Of a DNA stretch of 45,197 nucleotides, positions 14,302-22,341 are shown piece by piece. The stretch is from Planctomycetaceae bacterium (lineage in GTDB: Bacteria > Planctomycetota > Planctomycetia > Planctomycetales > Planctomycetaceae). The stretch covers positions 1 to 45,197 of the forward strand of contig JAKFUG010000051.1 in assembly GCA_021732785.1 (NCBI GenBank), given 5' to 3'. The translations under genes were made by a program, and so were the position numbers. Below the pieces are notes generated by a model. That model was not told where the DNA came from. It searched no databases and was given only the letters and a program-made list of their open reading frames with translations. Within the stretch, counting starts at the first letter, position 1. Every line of letters begins with the position of its first letter.

Positions 14302-14663
14302 CAGATGAGATGTCGTCCGTCTCAGAAGAGGATCGAACAGAAGATGGATCGAACATCCCTAGTTCGGTACGCGATCAGGATGTTATTGTCGATCTGGCCC
14401 CCGCAGTCGATGACACGGACTTCCAGACGAAGGTTAAAGCCGAGATCGAAAGGAATCGCGCCGACACTGAAAACCGCTTGGCGATGATTCTGGTTTACGC
14501 AATCGTTGCATCCCTTCCGCTTATGTTCTTAGTGCTTTGGGCATTGCCGACAAATTCGGAGATTTTCCAAACGGCATTCGAGCGATGGCTCACATTGATT
14601 GGCCCGCTGGCAGGAGCCGCGGTGGGATTTGGTGCGTCGGTTCGACGCTCGGCGGAGGCATAG
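14298..14663 (+). CDS. Hypothetical protein with two C-terminal transmembrane helices
   Basis: The 121-residue protein has an acidic N-terminal half (about 1-50), then a hydrophobic helix (AMILVYAIVASLPLMFLVLWAL), a short loop and a second weaker helix (WLTLIGPLAGAAVGFGASV). No family recognised. It sits between the regulator-like gene (ATGA overlap) and the deoxyribosyltransferase-like gene (1-base gap). A membrane partner next to a nucleotide-acting enzyme is a frequent layout in abortive-infection systems; that reading is inference. Confidence 0.6.
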   Translation: MTDEMSSVSEEDRTEDGSNIPSSVRDQDVIVDLAPAVDDTDFQTKVKAEIERNRADTENRLAMILVYAIVASLPLMFLVLWALPTNSEIFQTAFERWLTLIGPLAGAAVGFGASVRRSAEA

Positions 14664-14664
14664 C

Positions 14665-15648
14665 ATGGATGAAGTTATCTCTGTCGATTTGTTACGTGAG
14701 GTGCACCATCGGCCTGTTCCGCGAGTTTACTTGGGGAGCGCGCTCACGAATGTAACCAAACGCCGAGCGGCTGAGGTTCGCGAATATCGTAAGATCATCA
14801 CCGATGCGATCATTCGATCTCTCGGTGCTGTGGTCTATGATCCTGCGGAGCATACGGCGCCAGGATCAAATCACTCCCATCGGGAAGTCTGTCAAATCAA
14901 CCATCGCCAAGTTGTGCGCTCCGATTTTTTCATCTGTTTAGCGACTGACCCATCGTGCGGCTTAGGGATCGAATCACAGACCGCTGCCCATGCTGTTGTT
15001 CCGCGCCTCTTAATTCTCCCCCACGAATTTCGTGTTTCCCGAATGCTCCTGGGTACCGTTTGCCATGATGTTACTCACGTCGTTTTTCGAACCGCTGAGG
15101 ATTTACACATCGAATTAGCTGCGAGAATGCCGGAGATTCTACGGATGGTTACACATTTTCTGCCGGTTCGTCGGCAACTTCTATCTGACATGGCAGAGGC
15201 CCGGCGCGGACGTGCTGTTCTTAGAAATCGAATTCTGCTCGGCATGACGCGATCGGAACTGAGTCAGCGGGCAATGGTTCACGTCGACCTAATCGAGGCG
15301 ATCGAACACGACGAACAGTTCGCGATGGTGGTCGGTGGGCCGCAATGGAGTTTGCTGGCATCGACATTGAATTGCAAGCTCGTACAGCACCAGAAGCGCG
15401 TTCCTGAAATTGAATCGCTCGCCGCGGATCCGAACCACGTTGTTCGGCAGTCGCTCGATAACTTAGTCGACTTCGTGATAGAGGCTCGCCCGGCTGATGA
15501 ACCAAAAATCAACAGGATTTGGCAGCACTATCATGAAATGCAGTCGCAGGCAGTCGCAGGTCGCGACGATTTGGACAATCCGATCGAGATCCCTGTTTGG
15601 CGAGATTTATACGACGCTGAAGATGAAGAGGACTCTCTCTTTAGGTAG
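14665..15648 (+). CDS. Nucleoside 2-deoxyribosyltransferase-like domain fused to an XRE-type HTH
   Basis: The 327-residue protein begins with a Rossmann-like domain resembling the NDT/TIR-like fold: VYLGSALTN (21-29), IITDAIIRSLGAVVYDP, then INHRQVVRSDFFICLATDPS and GLGIESQTAAHAVVPRLLIL, where E103 matches the position of the catalytic Glu in the 'G...E...A....P' motif. Residues about 181-240 form an XRE-like HTH (RNRILLGMTRSELSQRAMVH). The C-terminus is acidic. ATG 14665 is chosen because it follows the upstream stop by one base. Known family members cleave N-glycosidic bonds of nucleosides or nucleotides. The XRE fusion next to an ImmA/IrrE gene suggests a self-regulated effector. Confidence 0.6.
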   Translation: MDEVISVDLLREVHHRPVPRVYLGSALTNVTKRRAAEVREYRKIITDAIIRSLGAVVYDPAEHTAPGSNHSHREVCQINHRQVVRSDFFICLATDPSCGLGIESQTAAHAVVPRLLILPHEFRVSRMLLGTVCHDVTHVVFRTAEDLHIELAARMPEILRMVTHFLPVRRQLLSDMAEARRGRAVLRNRILLGMTRSELSQRAMVHVDLIEAIEHDEQFAMVVGGPQWSLLASTLNCKLVQHQKRVPEIESLAADPNHVVRQSLDNLVDFVIEARPADEPKINRIWQHYHEMQSQAVAGRDDLDNPIEIPVWRDLYDAEDEEDSLFR

Positions 15649-15651
15649 GGA

Positions 15652-16446
15652 ATGGTCGTGAAGCCTCACAACGAACTCAATGATAGGATAATCGAGAGTT
15701 GTCGCGCGCTGGTGGGCTCATCATGCCCCGTGGACGTTGAGGCGATTGCACGTCGACTTGGGGTAGTTGAAATCTCTGCGCGCACAATGCAGGTGGAAGG
15801 ATATCTCGCTCGTCGCCCGGATAACCAATTTGCAATTCGGTACCGACATGGCAGCACAATAGAGCGAGTCCGGTTTACGATCGCACATGAAATTGGACAC
15901 ATTCTCATTGCCGATGCCACAGGTGTTCCGCTTGATACAGCAGTTGCACGTGGCCCGAACCGTACTGACGTAGTCGAGAAGCTGGCGAACCGATGCGCGG
16001 CCGAACTGTTGATGCCAGAACGGGCCGTACTCGCTTTGCTCGGTGGTCTTGAACTTCAATGGCATCAGCTTCATGACACGGCTACCGAGCTTAATGTTTC
16101 CGTCTCGGCACTTGCACGCCGGCTTCCAGAATTGACCACAATTTGCGGCTTCGAGCTTCGAGTTCCAGTTCAGCAACCGGTGAACGATTCGAGAGCCTAT
16201 TTCACACTCCCGACTGGGCGGAGAGTGTTGCTCCTCGAACATCCGTCTCAATTGGCACACCGGCTTCGTCGCGAAATGTCGAAGCGTACTCTGCATACAG
16301 TTCTTTTTGATTTGAACGGAGTTCAGGTGCCGGTGAGAATGGCTGGCCGGATCGTCCGAAACGATGGTTCAGCCACCTACCATTTAATTGGGGCGTGCAG
16401 ATCAACAGCGCAGGGCACTCACTATCGGACCCCCGATCTTTACTGA
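15652..16446 (+). CDS. ImmA/IrrE family zinc metallopeptidase
   Basis: The 264-residue protein has the signature RFTIAHEIGHILI (HExxH at 79-83) and EKLANRCAAELLMPE (third ligand near E109), the hallmark of ImmA/IrrE (COG2856). Family members cleave XRE-type repressors on a signal, as ImmA does for ImmR in ICEBs1 and IrrE for DdrO. The gene follows the XRE-containing gene by three bases, so that protein is the natural candidate substrate. A C-terminal domain of about 100 residues is not recognised. Lower G+C than flanking genes is visible across 14300-16450. Confidence 0.85.
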   Translation: MVVKPHNELNDRIIESCRALVGSSCPVDVEAIARRLGVVEISARTMQVEGYLARRPDNQFAIRYRHGSTIERVRFTIAHEIGHILIADATGVPLDTAVARGPNRTDVVEKLANRCAAELLMPERAVLALLGGLELQWHQLHDTATELNVSVSALARRLPELTTICGFELRVPVQQPVNDSRAYFTLPTGRRVLLLEHPSQLAHRLRREMSKRTLHTVLFDLNGVQVPVRMAGRIVRNDGSATYHLIGACRSTAQGTHYRTPDLY

Positions 16447-16573
16447 CCAAGCTCAGGCATAAAGGTCCGCGGTGTGGCTGAATGAAGCCGTCCGCTGTCT
16501 AAATCAATGTGCGCAACAGGCACAAAAGACAGACCATGACCCTCATAGCGTGTGTGCCGCTGCCCTTCCCTTG

Positions 16574-16625
16574 GAAGTCTACGGGTCCTTCCGGGGGATG
16601 TTCAATGCGACTGCTTACGCTGGGG
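16574..16625. repeat. Left arm of a 52-bp inverted repeat flanking the prohead block
   Basis: The arm is the reverse complement of 19368-19419 with three mismatches. The first 27 bases match exactly (GAAGTCTACGGG, then TCCTTCCGGGGGATG). Weaker similarity continues beyond the core. It lies just outside the terminator of the protease gene. The rest of 16447-16750 shows no convincing gene. Confidence 0.7.
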
Positions 16626-16687
16626 GTACGGAGCGCGATACACTTTCTTTCCGCAACCGGGAAACGGTTTCCCGTGAGACGAAAAAC

Positions 16688-16720
16688 GGCACCGGCAGCC
16701 CCCTTTAAGCTGCCGATGCC
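16688..16720 (-). terminator. Intrinsic terminator of the prohead protease operon
   Basis: On the minus strand, GGCATCGGCAGC pairs with GCTGCCGGTGCC (12 bp, one mismatch) and is followed by GTTTTT. It lies 30 bases after the protease stop codon. A second palindrome, CGGGAAAC-G-GTTTCCCG, lies at 16658-16674. Confidence 0.75.
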
Positions 16721-16749
16721 GCAACGCGCCAACACAGCGAGTTGCATGT

Positions 16750-17736
16750 TTACTGCGGGCTCGCCGGGTCCTTCGGTAACTTGATCGAGGCGGCGAATGC
16801 GGCCATGCCTTGGCTCAGATTGCTGAACCGTTTCTGCACCAGTTCCACCCGCGCGGGTTCCGTGTAGAGTCCATAAGGCCCTTTGAACGCGGCATTCTCC
16901 GCTTTCGCGGCGGCGAGATCCTTCACCAGCGCGTCGTACTTCTTCTGCAATTCCGCAAGCTGGGCTTTGAGTTCTTCGGCTTCCCGGTCCTTCGCGGCTT
17001 TCTGGTCCTGAAGAACGCCACCCCACAGGGAGAGACTTTCATCCCATGATTTGCCCTCGGTGAACCACAGCGCGCCGTGATGCCGGCCGAACCGGGCGAT
17101 GAAATCCCGGCCGGACTTGGCAACCGGATCGGCAGCCGCGGGAGCAATAACGCGAACTTCCACGTCGGCATTGCTGCCGGCGCTGAATTCGATGCCCGTA
17201 TTCCCGTCCGAACCGTACGGACAGACGGCGACACCCCACAGTTGCCACTCACGGAAGATGGTCAACGGGCCGTCGACCTGCTGGCCGTTGACGGTCGCTA
17301 CCATCCCTTCGGAGATTTGTTCAATGACGAGCCCATCCCAATTGGTGAGGATCGACGCTTCGTAAGGGACGCCCGCCTTCCGCTTGGATTGGACTTCAAA
17401 CGCCCGATCGTCGCCCAGGCTGACCAGTGAGCCGGACAGCATCAGGGCGTTGTCGCGGAGTTCCTGCCGATCGGCAAAGCCGATGACATCATCGGGGTTG
17501 TGGCAGTAGTCCACGGTGATGGTCGGCTTCGCGGGTATCATGCCTTCGAAGTCGTGAATGCAGTTCCCCCACCACGGATGCTGGGCAATCCCGCCGGTCC
17601 GGGCGGTCATCACGAACGGGTACAACGTCGCGCCGTCGTCACCGGCGGTGGCTTCCACGGTACCGGGCACAAGTTCGGCGGCAAACTGCAGCGCGGACCG
17701 AGGAACTTTGCGGGATGTGAATTGCTGCGGAGACAT
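16750..17736 (-). CDS. Phage prohead protease fused to a scaffold-like coiled coil
   Basis: The 328-residue protein has features of caudovirus prohead serine proteases: H79 in DYCHNPDDVIGFAD, followed by LMLSGSLVS and S128 in AGVPYEASI. A C-terminal coiled coil (about 240-290: KDREAEELKAQLAELQKKYD) resembles a scaffold domain, as in proteases fused to scaffold (Mu I-like). ATG 17736 has AAAGG eight bases upstream. It lies at the end of a three-gene minus-strand unit. No capsid, portal or terminase gene is recognised nearby, so it might act on a helper's capsid. Assignment is by motif only. Confidence 0.65.
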   Translation of the reverse strand: MSPQQFTSRKVPRSALQFAAELVPGTVEATAGDDGATLYPFVMTARTGGIAQHPWWGNCIHDFEGMIPAKPTITVDYCHNPDDVIGFADRQELRDNALMLSGSLVSLGDDRAFEVQSKRKAGVPYEASILTNWDGLVIEQISEGMVATVNGQQVDGPLTIFREWQLWGVAVCPYGSDGNTGIEFSAGSNADVEVRVIAPAAADPVAKSGRDFIARFGRHHGALWFTEGKSWDESLSLWGGVLQDQKAAKDREAEELKAQLAELQKKYDALVKDLAAAKAENAAFKGPYGLYTEPARVELVQKRFSNLSQGMAAFAASIKLPKDPASPQ

Positions 17737-17846
17737 GGGAACGACCTTTCTGTGAATGAGAGATAAAACCACCCGGCGTGGACAGGGCTCCTGTTCCCTG
17801 CCCACGCCTCGGTTACCGCGGGGCAATGACTCCCGCGGCGGGTGGA

Positions 17847-18623
17847 TCAGAACACGAAAGACTCAAACGAGGACAACGGCGACGGGGCAACGGTGGTGTA
17901 ACCCACTTCAAATGCCACCGTGCAGACGTTGCCCATCGGGTCGACCCGATAATCCCGGCGGACCGAGATGACCGCCTTCGACAGTTCGGCCCATGCCTGG
18001 TCGAGAATCCCGCGGTACGCTTGCGGGCTGTCGAACAGCTTCGTCAACCGCGATTTGCCCCCGACCGTGGATTCCTTCGTTGTCGGGTTCGAAAGTCGCT
18101 CGACCCGTTGCTGCAGATTCGCGGCGAGGAAGAGTTGACCGGCATTCTTGAACGGGGACGGCTTCTCGCCGGGCATCTTGATCGTGAATGCCGACACCGG
18201 GGAATCGGCGAGTTGCCGAATCGCCGTCATCGCTTCCGCGGGGATCGCGACCGGATACGTTTCCCCCGTCTTGACCGCGGAGACGGGGCAGACCGCTGGG
18301 AGGTTGGCCGAAATGATCTTCCACACTTGGCCTTCAAACGTGCGGGCGATGCCCTGCACGTTCCGATCATCGAACCACTGATCCATTTCCGATACCGCGG
18401 GCATGGCCAGATTCGGGCAACCGGCGACCACGTAGGCTTCGAAGTCGGTCGGCCGGATTTTCCACGGCCCGGAATCCGGGGGCACGCGGTAGGCTTTCAG
18501 CTTGCCGATGGCGATCAGCCGTTGCACGGCGATCGGCTTGCAGCCCAATTCACCCGCGGCTTGATCCACGGACAAGAACGGGGATGCCGGAGCTTCGGTC
18601 ATCGTAAGAGCACTCGGGGGCAT
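17847..18623 (-). CDS. HTH protein with unknown C-terminal domain, counterpart of the 1041-2006 protein
   Basis: The 258-residue protein starts with an HTH_17-like segment (FLSVDQAAGELGCKPIAVQR, then LIAIGKLKAYRV) and shares the central FKNAGQLFLAANLQQRVERL segment with the element 1 protein. AGGA precedes ATG 18623 by nine bases. It sits directly before the prohead protease gene, where a phage would often place a structural protein, so a virion or DNA-binding structural role is possible as well as regulation. Conservation in both elements suggests a core function. Confidence 0.6.
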   Translation of the reverse strand: MPPSALTMTEAPASPFLSVDQAAGELGCKPIAVQRLIAIGKLKAYRVPPDSGPWKIRPTDFEAYVVAGCPNLAMPAVSEMDQWFDDRNVQGIARTFEGQVWKIISANLPAVCPVSAVKTGETYPVAIPAEAMTAIRQLADSPVSAFTIKMPGEKPSPFKNAGQLFLAANLQQRVERLSNPTTKESTVGGKSRLTKLFDSPQAYRGILDQAWAELSKAVISVRRDYRVDPMGNVCTVAFEVGYTTVAPSPLSSFESFVF

Positions 18624-18684
18624 GATTCACAATCCTCTCAAACAGAAACACGCAACATCCGATCGGCCAACATGGCCGACCGGT

Positions 18685-19257
18685 TCAGAACGGACCGACC
18701 GCCGCACGGCGGATGGTTTCAAGTTGCTCCACAATCGCCGCCCAGGCATCGCGGTTCAGCCGGGGGTGTTCATCATCGGCCGATAGTTCGCCGATCAACT
18801 GGCGGGCATCCGCAATGCCGGGATGCCGGGCGATCATGTCGGGAGTGATGGAACCGCGTTGGGGAACTTCGGTATCGACGAAACCGATCGCCACCAGCCC
18901 CTGTCGCACCTGGGCAATGAGTTGTTCACGGGCCACCGTGGCTTCGTCGCGGGCTTTGTTTCGCGCGGCGTTTCGTTCCTCGAAAAACTCAGCCAGTTCG
19001 CGCCGCAGGACCAGTTCCCGTTGCAGCAATCCGAACCGATCACTGGCCCGTGCCGCTTTGACTTCGAGAGGGGCAACGTGGGCAGGGTCGATCGTTTCGA
19101 CCTGGGCGACGGCGAGGGCTTGCCGCTCCGCCTCGCACGCAGCCCGCGCGGCCAACAGTTCTTCGATCCGCGTGTTGAGTTTCCGCAGCTTCGCCACCAG
19201 CGGTTTTGGCAGCCACGGTGACGGCGACAACGGAGCAAGTTGCGTCCAAGGTTTCAT
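18685..19257 (-). CDS. Hypothetical coiled-coil protein
   Basis: The 190-residue product is largely helical and Ala/Glu/Arg-rich, with heptad-like stretches (LRKLNTRIEELLAARAACEA and LVLRRELAEFFEERNAARNK). No family recognised. GGAAGAG precedes ATG 19257. As first gene of the unit with the HTH protein and prohead protease, it may be a scaffold-like or capsid-associated protein. Confidence 0.55.
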   Translation of the reverse strand: MKPWTQLAPLSPSPWLPKPLVAKLRKLNTRIEELLAARAACEAERQALAVAQVETIDPAHVAPLEVKAARASDRFGLLQRELVLRRELAEFFEERNAARNKARDEATVAREQLIAQVRQGLVAIGFVDTEVPQRGSITPDMIARHPGIADARQLIGELSADDEHPRLNRDAWAAIVEQLETIRRAAVGPF

Positions 19258-19367
19258 GTTCGAATCTCTTCCAAAATGGTCAGCGATTTCCGGGAAATCG
19301 CGGTGGTTTGACGGTGGGGATGTGCTGGACGAGTGGGGTGTAAAAGAAATTGTGTTGCATCACGCGG

Positions 19368-19419
19368 CCCCAGCGTAAGCAGTCACATTGCGCATCCCCC
19401 GGAAGGACCCGTAGACTTC
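19368..19419. repeat. Right arm of the 52-bp inverted repeat
   Basis: This is the reverse complement of 16574-16625 with three mismatches. The two arms bracket exactly the three-gene prohead block (16750-19257). The gap 19258-19483 holds this arm and a palindrome (GATTTCC-G-GGAAATC, 19285-19299) and no clear gene. Confidence 0.7.
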
Positions 19420-19483
19420 TGGGGGGACGGCATCGGCATACACCGCTGTGAGGTCATAGCTTGCGCTAAGAGCTTGTTGTTGC

Positions 19484-20524
19484 TCATGATGCGGCCCCTA
19501 CTTCAGCGGTTTGGACGGATGCTGATGCACGACGATGCAGCAACTGCAACAGGTCGGGACGGAAGTGCGGGTGGGTACGGCCAAAGCGGTGGAGTTCCTC
19601 GACCCACCTCGGTGACATCCCCGCTGTCAGACCATCCACCTCGTCATCGGTCAGGGCGTTCAGTGTCGAACCGTGTTGGGCTTCGAGGTCATCCCGCCGT
19701 GCGATCGCTGGTGATGGCGATCGGTAACCTTCCTTAGCAGGGCACCATCCCTCGTCGGGCCGCATCATTTTCGCCCCACGAAGCGTTAGCCGTTGGTACA
19801 ACGCTCCGGCTTCCCACTTGCCCGGATAGCTGCGGAAGTGTTCCACCACGGCCATGATGCCTTCGAGGCTCAGCCCGTTCGCCTGGGCAATCTCCACGGC
19901 TTCCACGCATTTGCTGACTCCGGCATCCTTCACGGCCATCACCACCATCGCCACGCTTGGGGATGGTGGTGGGGATGGGGGAGTATTTTGGGGAATAAGA
20001 GGTGCATTCGTGCTACTGCGAACGGTTTTCGTGCTACCACGAATTTCGTTCGCAGTAGCACGAACGGTTTTCGTGGTGCTGCGAACGGTTTTCGTGCTAC
20101 CACGAAGATCGAGCCCCTGCTGGGCGGCCAAATCGAAGAGGTTGGACCAGCAGATAGAGAAGCGGATCAGCCCCCCTAGTTCTGGTTTCCGCCGGATCAA
20201 ACTCACGCGGTCAAGATCACCAGCAATTCGATAGACGGTACTTTCGGAAACGTCCATCTCGACGGCCAGCAGCGCGTAGCTGAGAGACCAGCCCTCGCAC
20301 TTCCCGATGTGATGATCGAGGAGCAAGAGTAGATGCTTGTGCCCCTGCCCACCGTATCGCACGATGCGATGCCCGTTCGCCCCGTTCGTGCAATACATCT
20401 CGACCGAATTGAGATCGACCAAACGAACCGCATTCATTCGTTGCGTGGCGTCCAGTACGAGCGTTTGCTGTCGTGCGTCGGGTATATGTCTGGCACGCTC
20501 TTCCTTGGCGTTTTGATCGTCCAT
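19484..20524 (-). CDS. Lambda-O-like replication initiator of element 2, origin embedded in the gene
   Basis: The 346-residue protein has an N-terminal winged-helix region (YALLAVEMDVSESTVYRIAG, then LDRVSLIRRK), a repeat linker (STKTVRSTTKTVRATANEIR) and a C-terminal domain homologous to the element 1 initiator (AMVVMAVKDAG, AVVEHFRSYPGKWEAGALYQ, RLTLRGAKMMRPDEGW). The linker DNA is an array of five palindromic iterons. ATG 20524 lies two bases after the upstream stop, so translation is probably coupled to the HTH gene 20527-20955. The N-terminal DNA-binding parts of the two initiators differ, as do their iterons. Confidence 0.65.
   Translation of the reverse strand: MDDQNAKEERARHIPDARQQTLVLDATQRMNAVRLVDLNSVEMYCTNGANGHRIVRYGGQGHKHLLLLLDHHIGKCEGWSLSYALLAVEMDVSESTVYRIAGDLDRVSLIRRKPELGGLIRFSICWSNLFDLAAQQGLDLRGSTKTVRSTTKTVRATANEIRGSTKTVRSSTNAPLIPQNTPPSPPPSPSVAMVVMAVKDAGVSKCVEAVEIAQANGLSLEGIMAVVEHFRSYPGKWEAGALYQRLTLRGAKMMRPDEGWCPAKEGYRSPSPAIARRDDLEAQHGSTLNALTDDEVDGLTAGMSPRWVEELHRFGRTHPHFRPDLLQLLHRRASASVQTAEVGAAS
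20007..20106. repeat. Five palindromic iterons with 21-bp period: putative origin of element 2
   Basis: Units of the form TTCG-N8-CGAA start at 20007, 20028, 20049, 20070 and 20091. The second and fifth are identical (TTCGTGCTACCACGAA). The third is the exact reverse complement of the first (TTCGTGCTACTGCGAA). Here 21 bp is a multiple of three, so a protein repeat also results, but the inversion of unit three points to selection on DNA. Downstream in the coding direction lies CACCTCTTATTCC and an A-rich patch, similar to ACCTCTTATC beside the element 1 array. Confidence 0.75.
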
Positions 20525-20526
20525 GT

Positions 20527-20955
20527 TCAGGACTCCGGTCGTTCTGAACGCGGACAAAGGGCATCGACTGCATTGCTCGATGCTGCGTGGGTTTGCTCCT
20601 CATCCAGTGCGGCGAGATTAGCCCAACAAATGGCGAACGTCGGGGGCTTCCACCGTTCATGGATGCGAACGAGCACGCCCAGCGCATCGAGCTTTTGCGC
20701 GATCCGATAGGCCGACTTAATGCCGACGTCGATTGAACGGGCCAGTTCCCGGTACGTGCATCGGACGGGGCGACCGCTCCATACTTCCGGATGAAGCGCC
20801 AAGGCAAACAGAAACGCCTTGTGGGATGGTCCACCGAGATGAACGCGCTGCAGCAGCGCGAACAACTGACCGCGGTCCTCTGTCAGCGTCAACTGACGCG
20901 GAGTGGATTGGTGCGAGCCAACTTGCCCGCGGTTGATTTCATGCGTACCATTCAT
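20527..20955 (-). CDS. Winged-helix replication- or regulation-associated protein
   Basis: The 142-residue protein has a winged-helix core (CTYRELARSIDVGIKSAYRI, then AQKLDALGVLVRIHE) like plasmid and phage replication initiators. AAAGGA lies nine bases upstream of ATG 20955. It directly precedes the embedded-origin initiator and has WANLAALDE near its end, similar to CWSNLFDLA in the initiator, so the two may share an ancestral domain and work together. Confidence 0.55.
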   Translation of the reverse strand: MNGTHEINRGQVGSHQSTPRQLTLTEDRGQLFALLQRVHLGGPSHKAFLFALALHPEVWSGRPVRCTYRELARSIDVGIKSAYRIAQKLDALGVLVRIHERWKPPTFAICWANLAALDEEQTHAASSNAVDALCPRSERPES

Positions 20956-21023
20956 CGGTCGATTCCTTTCGAGGCAGTTGCATCCTTTGGTTGGGGGGCA
21001 ACCGCCTTTTTTGTTGTCAGGGA

Positions 21024-21335
21024 TCAGCAGCCCAACGCTTCAAGGGCCTTCGACGCACCGTCTTTGCGGGTCGCTGCGGGAATGCGTGATGAAGAGTTGC
21101 ACGCGGCACAGAATTCCCGAGCGGCGGCGGGCTCAATGAAGCGGCGTTTGCCGCACATCAGGAATTTCAACCGCAGTCGGTCGCCGTTTGGGCCGACGAT
21201 TCCGTCCTGCATCCATCGCCAAAGCGTGCCCGTGCATGGCTTCGAGGGAAACAGCTTCGATGCCTTGCTAATTGGGACCGGCTGTTCAACAGCGGTCTCG
21301 GCATCAGGCTCGGTGTAGAGAGGGCGTGTAAACAT
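21024..21335 (-). CDS. DUF1580-like planctomycete protein
   Basis: The 103-residue product shows the pattern I associate with DUF1580 (PF07618): PISKASKLFPSKPCTGTLWR, then WMQDGIVGPNG, and a C-terminal FIEPAAAREFCAAC. Members are small HTH-like proteins found mainly in planctomycetes, often near integrases. Likely a DNA-binding regulator of element 2. The interval 21336-21447 carries the inverted pair GACCGTCA (21408-21415) and TGACGGTC (21442-21449), a possible operator. Confidence 0.55.
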   Translation of the reverse strand: MFTRPLYTEPDAETAVEQPVPISKASKLFPSKPCTGTLWRWMQDGIVGPNGDRLRLKFLMCGKRRFIEPAAAREFCAACNSSSRIPAATRKDGASKALEALGC

Positions 21336-21447
21336 TCCGTAGCTCCCATGAATCGTTTGGATTAACCACCAACGACAGAGAGACTACAAATGCCAACCGT
21401 CATTCCCGACCGTCACACATGACAGTTGTTAGACAGTTTTCTGACGG

Positions 21448-22341
21448 TCAAAGTCCGGGTGGCTTTCGATCAGCCCAGTAAATCGTATCGCCTTCTTTGT
21501 GCAACGACTGATTCTCGGCACCCACGGATTTCAGGGCTTTGTTTGCGCGGCATAACATGGAACTCACCGCGTCCGCGCTAGCGTCGGCCGCATGATCATT
21601 CCTCACATGCCGATAGGCATCAACTACGGATGCTGTAGGTTTATCCCACATGAAGCTGAAAAGAAGAAAGGTTCCCCGCGAGACGCTGACGGTGCGTCCA
21701 TGCCAGTTCACATCGCTTGGAGCAACAAGCGATCTTTGGTTAAGAACCGATAACTCCGCATCGTCGGATTCAGTGACACTATTCAATTCATCCCATCGTG
21801 ATTTCGCAGAATTCACGTGATCAGCAAATCCGGGTTGTAGCGACTCAGCGTGAATCTCGGTCAGAGCGGCAACAACGATCGCGCGGAAGGGACGAGTAGT
21901 TGTCGATCGCATGTGTTCGATACCATTCCACTCGGAAATTGACTCACGAACACGCTCTTTGAATTGTGGCAATCGGTCATCCCTGTCGGGCTCCGAATTC
22001 TTCAATTCGAGCATAGCAAAGGCGATATCTTTGTCGATTTCATCAAGGCAGGCCGTGTAACTAACGCATGTGTGATTGTTGAAGCGGATCGGTTCCGGGC
22101 GGACGACTGGCGGCAAGTCGATCAGCAAATGGAAGGAGAGAGAGCGGGCTTCCCAGATGCCTTCAATACAATCATCAAAGGACCACGCATACTGGGGGAT
22201 CGGCGTTCGTTTTTGGCGCCAATCATCTCTCGCATCCCACGTTGCAAGGTTTAGGAACACTTCAAGGGCGTGAAAGCGTTCAGCTAACGCATTGAGAGTA
22301 CGTGTGGCTTCATTGAAGATGTCTAATGCAGATTTCGACAT
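21448..22341 (-). CDS. Hypothetical protein with C-terminal winged-helix-like domain
   Basis: The 297-residue protein has a helical N-terminal region (ALDIFNEATRTLNALAERFH) and a C-terminal segment (about 215-290) suggestive of a winged helix (GTFLLFSFMWDKPTASVVDA, then YRHVRND). Architecture resembles the 6664-7548 protein of element 1. Lower G+C than neighbours is visible. It lies between DUF1580 and the integrase. ATG 22341 is chosen over an upstream in-frame start on ribosome-site grounds. The gap 22342-22470 shows nothing. Confidence 0.5.
   Translation of the reverse strand: MSKSALDIFNEATRTLNALAERFHALEVFLNLATWDARDDWRQKRTPIPQYAWSFDDCIEGIWEARSLSFHLLIDLPPVVRPEPIRFNNHTCVSYTACLDEIDKDIAFAMLELKNSEPDRDDRLPQFKERVRESISEWNGIEHMRSTTTRPFRAIVVAALTEIHAESLQPGFADHVNSAKSRWDELNSVTESDDAELSVLNQRSLVAPSDVNWHGRTVSVSRGTFLLFSFMWDKPTASVVDAYRHVRNDHAADASADAVSSMLCRANKALKSVGAENQSLHKEGDTIYWADRKPPGL

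Noticed and set aside
17778-18848. Long plus-strand frame of 356 codons
   Set aside because: It is antisense to the HTH gene 17847-18623, is extremely rich in Arg, His and Gly, and has no motif; the minus-strand gene has a good ribosome site and a homologue in element 1.
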